Below, one piece after another: positions 33,480-44,774 of a stretch of DNA of 64,000 nucleotides. Position 1 is the stretch's first letter. The number at the start of each line of letters is the position of its first letter. The DNA lies in assembly GCF_032062135.1 (NCBI RefSeq), contig NC_092869.1, positions 47,651,467 through 47,715,466 of the forward strand. The letters are read 5' to 3'. The DNA is from Pyxicephalus adspersus (Eukaryota; Chordata; Amphibia; Anura; Pyxicephalidae). Position numbers and translations under genes: made by a program. Below the pieces are notes generated by a model. That model did no database searches. It was not told where the DNA came from and was given only the letters and a program-made list of their open reading frames with translations.

Positions 33480-33900
33480 CGATTTGTTGAATGCACCTCA
33501 TCCTAATCTGCATCTCAGCTGCCTTTTCCCTTCCTGCAACTCAATGAGAATCCCATTGAAAGCAATCGGTCTGCGCTTTGCCTGAAAGGACCTGAAATCA
33601 CTCCGAGTCCAACAAGCCGCCGCTGTGCCCGCCGCTCATGTACATTAACCCCGAGGATTGTGAGATCGGCGTTCTGATACGTCCTCCTCATATTCTAAAC
33701 CTGATTAAAATTCCGTTTCCAGCCTCCATGGCGGAGATATCTGATTCTTGTTTCCTGTGAGCGTTCGTGATTTCATTTATCAATCTCTCGCTGCTAACAT
33801 TTCACTGAGACGTTTCTTGAGTTGCCTAGAAGCGGCAACGGCAAACAGGAGCTCCTGCTACAAATCTGAGCTGTCACATGTGCTAAAGATCATTGCGGAG
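33480..33900. other. candidate conserved non-coding element
   Basis: Non-repetitive DNA with more CpG than its surroundings ('aagccgccgctgtgcccgcc' at 33616-33635) and E-box/homeodomain-like words, lacking any repeat I recognise. It could be a TUNAR regulatory element or an upstream exon; nothing decides this. Confidence 0.22.
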
Positions 33901-34584
33901 AATTAGAGTGTGAATTGTTTTATTCCGATCGTGCAATATGTGCCGAGCAGCCTGCTGTACATTGACAAGGAGATTACAAAACAATGTGCACAACACAAAC
34001 TGGGGCCCTGGGCAAATATGAAGTGGGGGCCCAAATGCTCAACAGTCCAGATCCCTGCACACCCTGCTTGTTGGGGTCCTATGGAAGGTGGAGGCCCTAG
34101 ACAAACCTAAAGTGGAGGCCCGAGATGCACAACAGTCTTGCTCCCTATCCCCCGCTGCCGCCTGTTGGGGTCCTGTAGAAGATGGGACCCTGGGCCATTG
34201 CTCACTTTATCCTACCCTAAAACCAGCCTGTAATGTGCAAGGGAAGATTTCAATTATATGTTTCATAATAGAATATTTTGGGCACATAGTCTTCTATTCC
34301 TCAACAGCTACAAAGGATATCAATCTGCTTTGTGTGCACTAAATGCCTTTGCAAACCCAGATACTATCATATAAATGTAGCAATGCCATCATCATTGGTC
34401 TGTGCAGAGAGTGGAGCTGTGGAAGGGGCCAGAAAGACCACCCACTGCAAGCTGGGGTGAAGCAAAGGCCAGCCACCCTTCACAAGGGCATCACCATATT
34501 CCTTCCTGTGGTTGTGCCATCTACCTGGCTGTAACTAATCATTTATTTTTAATATTATTAAAAGAATAAATAGTGGTGGAGCCA

Positions 34585-34775
34585 GTGGTGGAGCCAGGAC
34601 CAGCAAGCTTGGGAAGGGGGTTAGATGATGCTGGACGTCCTCCAGCCAGGAGATTTGCTGCAGAGTCTAATGTACATTGTGAGAAGCTCACAGTGTGCAG
34701 AGTAAGTCCAAATTTCAGTCCAGGAGAGGAACTGGCACAAATGTCTGAAGGGAAGATTAAGGAACTACCAACCTA
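34585..34775 (+). repeat. interspersed repeat family E, copy 1
   Basis: Shares 'gatgctggacgtcctccagcca', 'gatttgctgcag' and 'gctcacagtgtgcag' in order with 60375-60560. No coding content. Confidence 0.55.
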
Positions 34776-34776
34776 G

Positions 34777-35010
34777 GGAGAGGAAGTGAGAAGGAAAAGA
34801 GAGAGAGTGAGAAGAGAGAGGAAAAGGGGGAGAGAAGGGAAAGCGTGAGTGTGAGAAAGAGAAACGGGGGAGCATCAAAGAGGAATTAAAAGACAACATA
34901 ACTGAAAAAAGGGGTAGAGTGAGGGAGAAGTAAAAAAGAAAAAGAGAAACAGAAATAGGAGAAAGATGGAAAGAGGAAAATGGGGAAAGAAAAAAAAGAT
35001 GAAAGAGATC
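34777..35010 (+). repeat. 230-bp polypurine tract
   Basis: Almost uninterrupted A/G on the plus strand (AGAGAGAGTGAGAAGAGAGA and relatives). Low complexity; such tracts can form triplex DNA. The 62-codon frame on the other strand is just the Phe/Pro/Leu translation of this tract. Confidence 0.85.
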
Positions 35011-35844
35011 ATTTGAGCAGATAGATGTCCTTTCTGGGTTATTGCTGCTCCTTGATTGTCCAATCAGCAGCCTGTACTCTGCTGGTGTTTAGGATCACAT
35101 GACTGAGTAAATAGAAAAGCAAGTCTTTTTGTGTTGCGTATTTTGTAAGATGCTTTTATAGGTTACATAAATAACAATGAAACCTCCTCAAACTGATATT
35201 GATATGGAGCAATGATGGGGAGAGGTCAAATGTTCCCCCCGGCCCCATATTTGTTAGCTGTATATATATTTTGTCATTTTATAAATAGGAGTCACCCACC
35301 AATAATAGGTGGAAGCTTTATATAAACATTCACCCGCCATTGGCTGGCATTTATCTGTAAATGGTGGGTGACAATGCCCTGGGAATATTGTTAGTGGATT
35401 TTTAGTTCTGCATTTGTCATATAATAAGTTTGTGAGCTCAGATGGGAGAGTTATGGCCGCGCTCTTCTCTCTGTACAAATCTGATTCCATTAAGTTATCA
35501 CTGTTCCCTGATGGAACGACTGCGGCTACAAACCTGTCTGCTATCTGTACGATGTTCCCGCTGACCTTGCCTCTTATGAGTCATTGCTCTGGGTTTATGG
35601 AGCAGATAAAATGTTTCTGGATCTTTCCAGGGGTCACCGACTGCCTACAAAATATCAATTCTACAGGAAAGTTACTTTCTTAAAGGGAATCCACACACCA
35701 CTATGTGATCATATTAAATTGTATGAGTGGGGTCAGTAAACAGCGGGCCGGGGTCACACATGTTGTCATGCTGTCACTGTCAGGTATGTACTTCCCCTGA
35801 CCTAACCTGCTTTTCTGTCCAGAAGGACGCCACTATTTATGTTC

Positions 35845-36055
35845 AGGAATCCTCCAGAGTCTCCATCTAGTTTCTGGACAGAGATGCCTAGGTGATGCAA
35901 TCTGACTTGCTACAAAGAAAGGTTCAATGTTATAGCCTGATCACTTAAGGGGAAGAAACTGAGGAAATGCTTCCCCTGCCTGCAGCAGACTAATGACATC
36001 ATCTCAGCCTAGGCAAAGTCATTGGATTGGAGCTGAAGCAATGGCTGTACAACTT
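35845..36055 (+). repeat. interspersed repeat family F, copy 1
   Basis: 'gacttgctacaaag', 'agcctgatcactt', 'ctgcctgcagcagactaatg' and 'agcctaggcaaagtcattgg' occur in the same order at 55600-55740. Probably a T2-like non-autonomous DNA element. Confidence 0.6.
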
Positions 36056-36419
36056 CCACCATTCAGTGATCAATGAATGACCAACAACAGTCTCCAAACG
36101 GTGCTCCTCATTGTCTCCATGCCACAGGGACCCCTGATGGGGACTACACGTGGAAATGTGTTCCATAAGTAGGGATCGTCTCTGTTACTGAGCTACTCAT
36201 GTCATCCAGCAAATACTGCAGTTGTGCGGAGGTTCTCTAAATTTAAAACTCCATGAAAAGTCATGAAGGAGAGTTCTTCCTGAAATCTGTGCTGTGCAAA
36301 TAAATTTCCCTTTGATTCATGCACCACTAAAAACAAATTTGCGAGCCAAGTCCAAATATGAATTAAAGAGAAATTTCTTAGCACTGGCATCTTTAACTTC
36401 CAGCTTTTCAACATCATTA

Positions 36420-36850
36420 CCAGGTGTGTTCCGGGATCACCATTAGGTAAGTCCTAACATCATAGGCAGATGGGCTCCAGGATTCCAGGATCATCATTAG
36501 TCCCAGCCTCATCGGTAGATGCTTTCCAGTGTCACCATCAGGTTTGTTTCGCCATCATTAGTAGGTGTGCTTCAGAACCACCACCAGGTAAGTGCCAGCA
36601 TCATTGACAGGTATGTTCCAGAATCATCATTAGTCTCAGCACCTTTTGTTCCAGAATCACCTTAAGGTATGTTCCAGCTTCATTAGCAGACATGTTCATT
36701 CATTACTATGTGTGTTCCTATGTTCCAGGATTACCAAAAGGTAACGCCCAGCACCATGAGCAGGTGTGTTCCAGGATCACATTATGTAAGTCTCAGCATC
36801 ATTATTAGTTACTTTGCAGAATCATCATCAGGTAGGTTTCAGTTTCATTG
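36420..36850 (+). repeat. degenerate minisatellite, ~55-65-bp unit
   Basis: Repeated, strongly drifted units with 'caggtgtgttcc', 'gatcaccatta', 'ggtaagtccta' and 'gcatcattagcaggt' words. Some units carry GTAAGT by chance of the repeat; they are not splice sites. Confidence 0.7.
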
Positions 36851-36940
36851 GTAGGTGTGGCAACCAGCAAAACTTTGTATCTCAGGAGCAGACAGCAAAG
36901 GATTGGAACTAGAATGTACAGGTGTCATCTTTTTTCTTTC

Positions 36941-36972
36941 CTGAAGAAGCAAATGTTGCGAAACGCATTGAT
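36941..36972 (+). ncRNA. hammerhead-like motif, instance 4
   Basis: CTGAAGA-A-GCAA-ATG-TTGC-GAAAC-GCATTG: both boxes intact around a perfect 4-bp stem II with a 3-base loop. The extra A after the first box is again present. The most regular plus-strand copy. Confidence 0.35.
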
Positions 36973-37867
36973 ACATGAGACCCCAATGTATGTCCAATGA
37001 TGTTGGTATTTGTGGGACTCTTCCTGGGTTTAAATTATTCCAGGTTAGTTCACTCCTAACCTGTCCAGCTATGTATACCTTGCCAGCAATGATCCAGCAC
37101 TGCATTACCTGGCTATAGAGAACTTCAGAAGTCAAACCAGATTCACAGTACAGCTCTACTCCAACATGAAAACATTTTATTATCATCATATCAATTATTA
37201 GAACCGATCAAACTTATTTTAGCCTTATACTATTTATGGCAATGCACTGGGCAAATGAGCTCCCACGATCTGAAAGCTGAACAATGACTTGGGGTTTTAC
37301 TTTTCCATTTCCTTACATAAAAATCCACATTTACAAGTTTCACATTAACCTTCTAATCAGCGACTTTTAAAGGAATTATGATTTGAGGTGAATATTTGGT
37401 ATTGTGCTAATTCTATGAATATAACATGCATGCAAGGCCGTTTTATTTCTAATTTGTTTTAATTGTTTCCTGATGAAGCCTATAACATAATATTATATAC
37501 ATTCAAATCAAATAAGGTCTGGTCTTTAATCTGTCCCTAAAAAGGTAAATATTAAATATAGGGGTAAAAAGTTACAGAATTGCCCCACATACCAAAATAA
37601 AGATATTGAGATATTGAAGGTGCATTTCTTAATCACCAGAACATTTTCCATGGCATTAGCAGTGAAATGAATGTTCTGTTTGCATGTTATTTGCCTGTAA
37701 AATCCTCCCTAGCCCCGAGACTGCTGCTGGGTGCCGACACCTTGTATGTGCCACCAGCAATCTCTGAGCTGGCACTTAGATGTAAAGTATTATAGTGGAA
37801 GCAATACCCACGTTTTGCATTCAGAGTTTACCCTGCAGTTTTTGAGTCCATATATTACCTTTGTGCC

Positions 37868-37915
37868 CTGATGAAGAATGGGGAAGGCATGTTGGCCTCT
37901 GAAACGTGTTGGCTG
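37868..37915 (+). ncRNA. hammerhead-like motif, instance 5
   Basis: CTGATGA at 37868-37874 and GAAAC at 37901-37905, separated by 26 bases that can pair 'aggc'/'gcct'. The right side is GTGTTGG, so the cleavage-site triplet is altered. Confidence 0.3.
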
Positions 37916-38124
37916 TGTTTGTTGTAGTTGGCCAATACAATGCTAAAGCATGAAGTGGTTTGGTACTTCTTTCTTTATCTGTTTGTTGGAGTCAAATCTG
38001 GGGTCTTATGTTAGGTGCCCATAATGTGAGCCCCCTTAACACCATTGCTCTGGAAATATTGTATATGTCACTTTAGAGATTTGTGTACCAACTCCTTTTC
38101 CATTTTTGCATTTACTTAGACTAG

Positions 38125-38340
38125 AGCAGCCATTCTCAACCTTTTTAACAAGGGGAAACCTTGAAAAACAGTAGTTTTATTATAATTACTATATCAACAG
38201 CTCGCAGTACATTCGTTTTTTGGGTAGTGGGAAGAATTCCTCTTACATTGCTGGTCAGTAGAAGAATGTCACCCTTACAGATAACCAAAACTATCATTGG
38301 TGTCGGTTACCCTCTCAGTTACAAACAATAGACTAAATAT
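38125..38340. mobile_element. interspersed repeat, family D relative, copy 1
   Basis: 'ccattctcaacctttttaac', then 'aattactatatcaacagctc' and 'agaagaatgtcacccttaca'. It runs parallel to 39862-40141 and is truncated on the right. Confidence 0.65.
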
Positions 38341-38407
38341 TGATAAGCTTTATGTTGTGGAGATTGGACAGTACGTGGGACTAAACAGATTGGACAGAAA
38401 AACCTAG

Positions 38408-38622
38408 GCAGGGCTGATACCACACAGTCCACAAATATGTTGTGTTGTCAGCTTATACCAGGACTTGGAGGTTGAGTGCATTCCCAGCAGATCACTGGGT
38501 ACGTTTACAGAGATGTTCTACAAGATAATTGTGATCAGCCAGAAATGTACTCAGATCTAAATTTCCTTTTTGTGGGCTGACAACACACAATATTTTATGG
38601 ACTGAGTGGTGTCAGCCCTGCA
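38408..38622. mobile_element. MITE with ~50-bp terminal inverted repeats
   Basis: Left arm GCAGGGCTGATACCACACAG...'ttgtgttgtcagc'; right arm, inverted, GCAGGGCTGACACCACTCAG...'ttgtgtgttgtcagc'. About 215 bp. The target duplication is not clear. Confidence 0.75.
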
Positions 38623-39861
38623 CATCGTCATTGCTAAACTACTCAACCACTTCTCAATTTATTTACTTGTAGACCAAGATAAGGAATGGGATTTCTGACT
38701 CCATTTGTTACTCCTGATAGACAAAGGCAGAGAGCAAAAGGCAGAAGACCCCAAATCTAAGGCTTAGTTCAGATGTGTGGTAAGGCCGCAGTGTGGTTAC
38801 TTCTTCCTTCCATGAACCTTGACCATAGTTGAGCCATGTATTGTCTTACCCACAGTCACCCATAGTAGTGTTCTACCTGGCACCTTTTAGCTAGGTGCAC
38901 CACCTGGAAATTTTCAGTAACCACCCGGCTGTTTTTGGCTAATTACTGAAAAGTTAAAAAATAAATGGCGCAAGAATACTGCATAGGAAATGCATAGGGG
39001 CTTTTATGAAAAGTTCAGTACCTCACCCCACTGCCGCCCAGTAAATTGTTCATATGCTGGTTCATTAAGATCTAACACAGCAGCTTTGGTGACTGAGCCG
39101 ACCGCTGGAAGCCACCTGGGATCCCTTGTCTGACCATAGACTAAGGCTGAGAGGATGCAGTCTGGTGCGTTCACTGGTTTTAGCCTCACTTTCCATAGTC
39201 AGAGGTTGCTCGGCACTGATGATGGACTGGTCACCATCTTTAAGTTAATGGTTCAAATTGGACATTTGGCACCCTCACTACTCCACTTCTATACTGGGGC
39301 ACTGACTCTCGCCTGACCTGCTCCTTGAATGAGTGCCCCCTCCCAACAGGGGTAACAAGTTTACAAGTAGGTCTGCCCATGGCAGAGGGCAAATACAAAT
39401 ATACATCAGAGGTCTCCAAACATTGGAAACCCACATTGTGTAAGGGTGCATGGTTATGGTAGTAAATCTACAAGGAGGGCTTTACGGACCCCCATTATCA
39501 GTTTTCTAGTAATTTGTTTCATTCAGCAGAACAATTGAAATATCCAAAGTGAATCCCTGATCAGTGTGAAGTGTCCTGAATTACTGCACATCTTAGCAGA
39601 TGCAAGGCAGTTACATGGGTCATCTGCTGTCCATCAGAACACTTCCATCCAGTTTGCTAATTCTCACTGATGTGACTGGAAAGTGTTCCTATTCAAGACC
39701 ATAGAAGTAGTTCTGCTGTAGACTGCCCTGAGATGCTGTATGAAACTTCCCAAAAAAATGCACTTTTGTGCAAAAAAATGGGATTCCCACCACTGCCAAA
39801 ATTTTAATTCTGCTAAATACTGGTTGATAGGGATGAATTGCAGTGTTATCAGTTTACAACA

Positions 39862-40022
39862 GACTTTCTCAACCTTTTTAACTTAAGGGAACCCTTGAAA
39901 TAACTTTCAGGTCTGCTGGGAACCCTGGCTATAATTATTATATCCACAGCTTAGTGTGGTGGTCAGTGGGAAGAATGTCACCCTTACTGATATCCAAAAA
40001 GATCATGATACAGCACTCTGTA

Positions 40023-40055
<33 letters not shown>

Positions 40056-40141
40056 TGGGGTCACACTGACACTGAGTGTCACAAAGTGCTCATTGCTCAG
40101 CAACCTCTGGAGGAACTCTGGTTGATAAATACTGATCTGAA
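39862..40141. mobile_element. interspersed repeat, family D relative, copy 2, with (AAT)n
   Basis: Begins 'tttctcaacctttttaac', continues 'ggaacccttgaaataacttt', 'tatccacagctta' and 'gggaagaatgtcacccttac', and ends 'ggaactctggttgataaatac', an imperfect inverse of the start. An (AAT)10-like microsatellite sits inside at 40028-40055. Confidence 0.75.
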
Positions 40142-40159
40142 CAGAGCATAAAAAAATAT

Positions 40160-42160
40160 GATAAACACCAACAAGAAAATATTTTGCTTTTGGTTGTTAC
40201 ACCAATACATTTTTGTTTAAATGCTAAAATATTTAAACATTAAATTTTAAATTGTTTCCAAACAGTCACCTACAGTTTATAAAATATAAACAGCACACTA
40301 TTGCTGGGATATGCAGAGTCAGTGCACACCGGTGCTTGAGGTGCGTTTGCAGCAATAAAAACAGAACAAACCACAACCTGACCCAAACTGATCATAGTTG
40401 AAGGACTTTAGGACACTCTCTAAATTGGAGGCTTTGAAGATCTCTTTACCGCACTTTATGGAGCTTTCAACTCCTTTAGATGGGCAGAGTCAGCGATGAA
40501 ATACTTGGGCACTTTTATTCCCGGAGGCCTGGTGCTCCGTTACCCCTAAATAGTTTATGCTTAAAGAACGAAGGAACGAAACTGGAAAGGGTTAACCAAT
40601 CCAAAATTCTGCATTCAGTAGATTTCAGTTCCTCAAATCAGGAAGCTTTCTGTCTGTGCACACGGGAAAGACTGGAAAATAATTTAATCCATTAAATCAG
40701 CGGCGCTGATACATAAGAGGCATGTTTATCACTCCTGCCACATTGGCATTTTTTCTTTACCGGGTTTCACATCTTCTGCGCTGTTGCTAGGAGACAAGAA
40801 ATCTGGGTACCAGTCTGTTCTTCTTCTATCTCCGTCTTGGGAAATCACTAACTGCTACTTGCTAATCAAGACAGCATCGTACCAATGGCTAATATTGTAC
40901 CGGGGTGGATGAAGAACCTCGGTTAAAGGGAATATCCATGTTGCAAATAAATCCATTATCCTGACCTAGTTCAGTGACTCGTGACTCTTTACCAAACTTC
41001 CTAGGAAAACCTAAATTTTAGCATTTTAATAATAAATGGTGTATTATCCAGAATTAGGCTCCTTGCTTTTAAATCATCAATTAATTTCGATTTCATTCAA
41101 TAGGATATCCATCCTCAGCTATCACCAAGCATCAGGCTGTAATATATACATGGTCAGTGATTCTTTAACTAATCATTGGTGAATTCCATTTGGTTCTATA
41201 GGATGCCCATCCACAAATATAAACGTAAAATAAAACAATCAAATATCAGGAAAATGACAAACAATACCACCGATCAATCTATGAGCCCTCCTTAGGCTAT
41301 AGATAATTGTAACAAAAATAATTAAATTGAGCAATAATAAATGATGATCAAGCTTAATAAAAAAGAGAGGATATAAACTGAAATGCAAATCATTTATAAG
41401 GATTATAATAAGTATCCATGCTTAAGTAAAATGCAGCTAATACCACCGCCATATGTCAATATCAATAAATACAAATTTGCACTACTTAACAGGTCCCCTA
41501 TAAACTTCCTGCACAGCAAACCAGGTAACCAGATGCTCATGCTAATTAACAGCTTCAAGGCAATCTTTCAAGGCAATGTTCACTCATCAGATAATACAAT
41601 ATGCTTTGCCTAAATATTTCAGGATCCGGATTAAAATGACAATGTAATGCTAAATTCAGAGGAAGCACTGCCATTGACAATCTGGGCCAGCCAGGTGCAG
41701 AGAAATGTTGAGCGTTCCTAACTTTGTACAATTTGATGGAATTGATATAGAGGTTTAAACAGAAGGTGCCGTAGCTTCTGATTGTCCACTGCTGTTTACT
41801 CTGCAATATCAGAACAAGTTTTAAAAAATATGAAAATTATTTTGGCATTGCTTTAGTCTTTTCTGCAAACCTGTGATCTTGGCTCATATTGGTTGTGAGC
41901 TTTCCAAGTTTATGTATGGGACTTCTAAACTATTTTAAATCTAATCAATCAATGGTATTCTTAGGAACCAAGTGTCAGATTGATGTTGTTTCAGTAGCCG
42001 TCATTAATATGGCTTCCCATAGAGTCCCCAGCAGAATAAAGGTCTTATTTAATATTACATATTATAATTGATATATTTGTGATGCCTAACTGTGGGATTA
42101 GACTAGAATATTACAATAAAATGAGAATTGGTATACACACCTGGAGTCAAAAAGAATAGA
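40160..42160. other. no gene seen
   Basis: AT-rich, largely unique DNA. 40480-40880 has little repeat signal and could include conserved non-coding sequence. Frames are short and unrecognised. Confidence 0.4.
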
Positions 42161-42164
42161 TTTA

Positions 42165-42590
42165 GAGGCAAGTGTTGGATTAATGTTAGGTGTTGTGAGT
42201 GTTAGGGCAGTTGGGGGTTAGAGTAAGGGGTAGGTGTTGGGGTTGGATATAGTGTGAGGGGTAGGTATTGGGGTTAGGGTTAGTGTAATGGGTAGTTGTT
42301 GCTGTTGGAATTAATGTACCAGGTAGGTATTGGGGTTGGAGTTACTGTGAGGAGTAAAGGTGTTGGGGTTGGAATTAATGTGATGGGTAGGTATTTGGGT
42401 TAGAGTTAGTGTGATGGGTAAGTATTTGGGTTAGAGTAGGTATTGGGGTAAGGGTTAGTGTGATGGGTAGGTGTTGGGGTTGGAGTTAGTGTGATGGGTA
42501 GGTGTTGGGGTTAGAGTTAAAGTACAGCATAGGTGTTGGGGTTAGAGTAAAAGGTAAGTGTTTAACATTAATGTAAGGTGTTAGGTTTAG
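42165..42590 (+). repeat. minisatellite, ~30-bp unit, telomere-like words
   Basis: Units of GTTGGGGTTAGAGTTAGTGT and 'gatgggtaggt' repeated about 14 times with drift. Contains GGGGTTAGGGTTAG (42263-42280 region) but no true (TTAGGG)n array. Confidence 0.85.
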
Positions 42591-43166
42591 GAGGTTGGCT
42601 TATGGGCTACGCTCCTTCTGTTCCGAGATATTCTCTGGTTTGTACCCACATCATTGTATCTTACCCTGCACAGCATCAAGAGGTGAAGTGCAGCACATAA
42701 CATCTTGCTCTTGGTGAGATGGCCATGTTTGTCTGGAGTGACCCAGCTTCCATTGACAAGGATGTCCTGCTCATATTTAAGCCTTCAGTGTGTCACCACG
42801 GGGCTAATTCTTTGTATGTCACATTCCATATTTTCCACCAAAATAGCCTTCAACTCCAGCAAATCATCTTTAAGTAGAAGTTCCAAAAGTCCACCTTACC
42901 CTAGAAAACTGCTGAAGATTGGGTCTCACCAACCTGAAAGTGCCCCCTTTACTCCATGGAAAGTTTGGACCTTGGAGCTGGATTTCATCCTACTGTCCGG
43001 TGTCAGTCCCATGCCATACAAGTGATCTCCATACAACACATCTCGTTGGAGCAATGGCTTTGCCTGTAAGGGACCTTCGGAGGAGAGGAGGAAGCCTGCA
43101 GCTGGAGAGCGGAGTCTCTCGTTTCTACTGAGGTTTAAAGCTTAGTCAGTCTCAATCTTTCACTCC

Positions 43167-43931
43167 TTCTTTCCCTCCCACCTCCTTCCATGAGAATCCC
43201 AACACTCCCCTCATTGTATTCACCCTCCCCACAGGCCTGGGTAGAATGTAATTTTTTTTTTCTTGTTGTTGCTTTTTTGTCAAGGGAGAGAATTTTTATT
43301 ATCATTACAAAGCCTTTAATTCCCATAAATTTCAGAAAAAGTAAAAAAAAAAATAAAATGTTATATTATTTTGAAAGGTGTCCTATTATTATTCAAATGT
43401 CTTATGTATAGGGACACTTGTCGAGCTTGATGGTCCAGTGGATATGCATTGGCTGAAATATAGATATCAGAGCATGGTTGTAAATAGAGATCACTTGTAA
43501 CATATTACACATATGGTCTGTGCCATAACTGAAGGTGTGGTGGGTAAGATTTGAATGTTAACTGATAGCATAAAGGTGGGCAACAGGGTTGATAATCCTT
43601 GAGGTGTTTGTAACATAGGACATTATTTGGCATTGCAGCAACATCATTTAAACAAATGCAAAATGCAGTTCAGCATTTCTTGCAAAATAATTTACTAAAG
43701 AAAAATAATATTCCTCCTGTGCAAAACTGGGGATACAGTGCTGGAAAGAAGTATGGCATAAAATAGAAACAGGGCTGCAAAATGATCAAACATCAATACA
43801 GGGGTCACCAGGAGAAGGAAAGAGTTACTGATACTTTTTTTGTAAATAGAATCAAGGGCTTCATCGCTAGATAAAGATAGAATTGTGGGGTCACCATCAT
43901 TGGAAGGGTCACCAGCAGGAGGAAGGAGGTC
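43167..43931. repeat. ~0.8-kb direct repeat, copy 1
   Basis: CTTTCCCTCCCACCTCCTTC to 'accagcaggaggaaggaggt'. It aligns over its length with 43980-44770 at an offset of about 813 bp, with perhaps 5 percent differences and small indels by eye. Confidence 0.9.
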
Positions 43932-43979
43932 CTGATTTCTCTATATAGATAGAATTGTGGGGTCACCATCACAGGAGGC

Positions 43980-44770
43980 TTCTTTCCCTCCCACCTCCTT
44001 CCATGAGAATCCCAACACTCCCCTCATTGTATTCACCCTCCCCACAGGCCTGGGTAGAATGTAATTTTTTTTTCTTGTTGTTGCTTTTTTTGTCAAGGGA
44101 GAGACTTTTTATTATTGTTACAAAGCCTTTAATTCCCATATATTTCAGAAAAAGTAAAAAAAATAACACATTAAATAAAAAATGAAATTTTATATTATTT
44201 TGAAAGGTGTCCTATTGTTATTCAAATGTCTTATGTATAGGGACACTTGTCAAGCTTGACTTAACCCTTGGATGGTCCAGTGGATATGCATTGGCTGAAA
44301 TATAGGTATCAGAGCATGGTTGTAAATAGAGATCACTTGTAAAGGGGATTACACATATGGTCTGTGCCATACCTGAAGGTGCGGTGGGTAAGATTTGCAT
44401 GTTAACTGATAACAGGTGGGCAACAGGGTTGATAATCCTTGAGGTGTTTGTAACATAGGACATTATTTGGCATTGCAGCAACATCATTTAAACAAATATA
44501 AAATGCAGTTCAGCATTTCTTGCAAAATAATGCACTAAAGAAAAATAATATTCCTCCTGTGCAAAACTGGGGATACAGTGCTGGAAAGAAATATGGCATA
44601 AAAAAGAAACAGGGCTGCAAAATGAGCAAACATCAATACAGGGGTCACCAGGAGAAGGAAAGAGTTACTGATACTTTTTTTGTAAATAGAATCAAGGGCT
44701 GCATCGCTAGATATAGATAGAATTGTGGGGTCACCATCACTAGAGGGGTCACCAACAGGAGGAAGGAGGT
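43980..44770. repeat. ~0.8-kb direct repeat, copy 2
   Basis: Second copy, with extra bases near 44165-44185 and 44260-44275 and a missing block near 44413. A 50-bp linker (43931-43979) repeats the 'gaattgtggggtcaccatca' block once more. No gene is seen inside either copy. Confidence 0.9.
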
Positions 44771-44774
44771 GATA

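Noticed and set aside
36420..36850. Repeated GGTAAGT sites as a cluster of splice donors
   Set aside because: They recur because the minisatellite unit contains the word; no exons are attached.
42165..42590. Interstitial telomere array
   Set aside because: The period is about 30 bp and TTAGGG is not in tandem.
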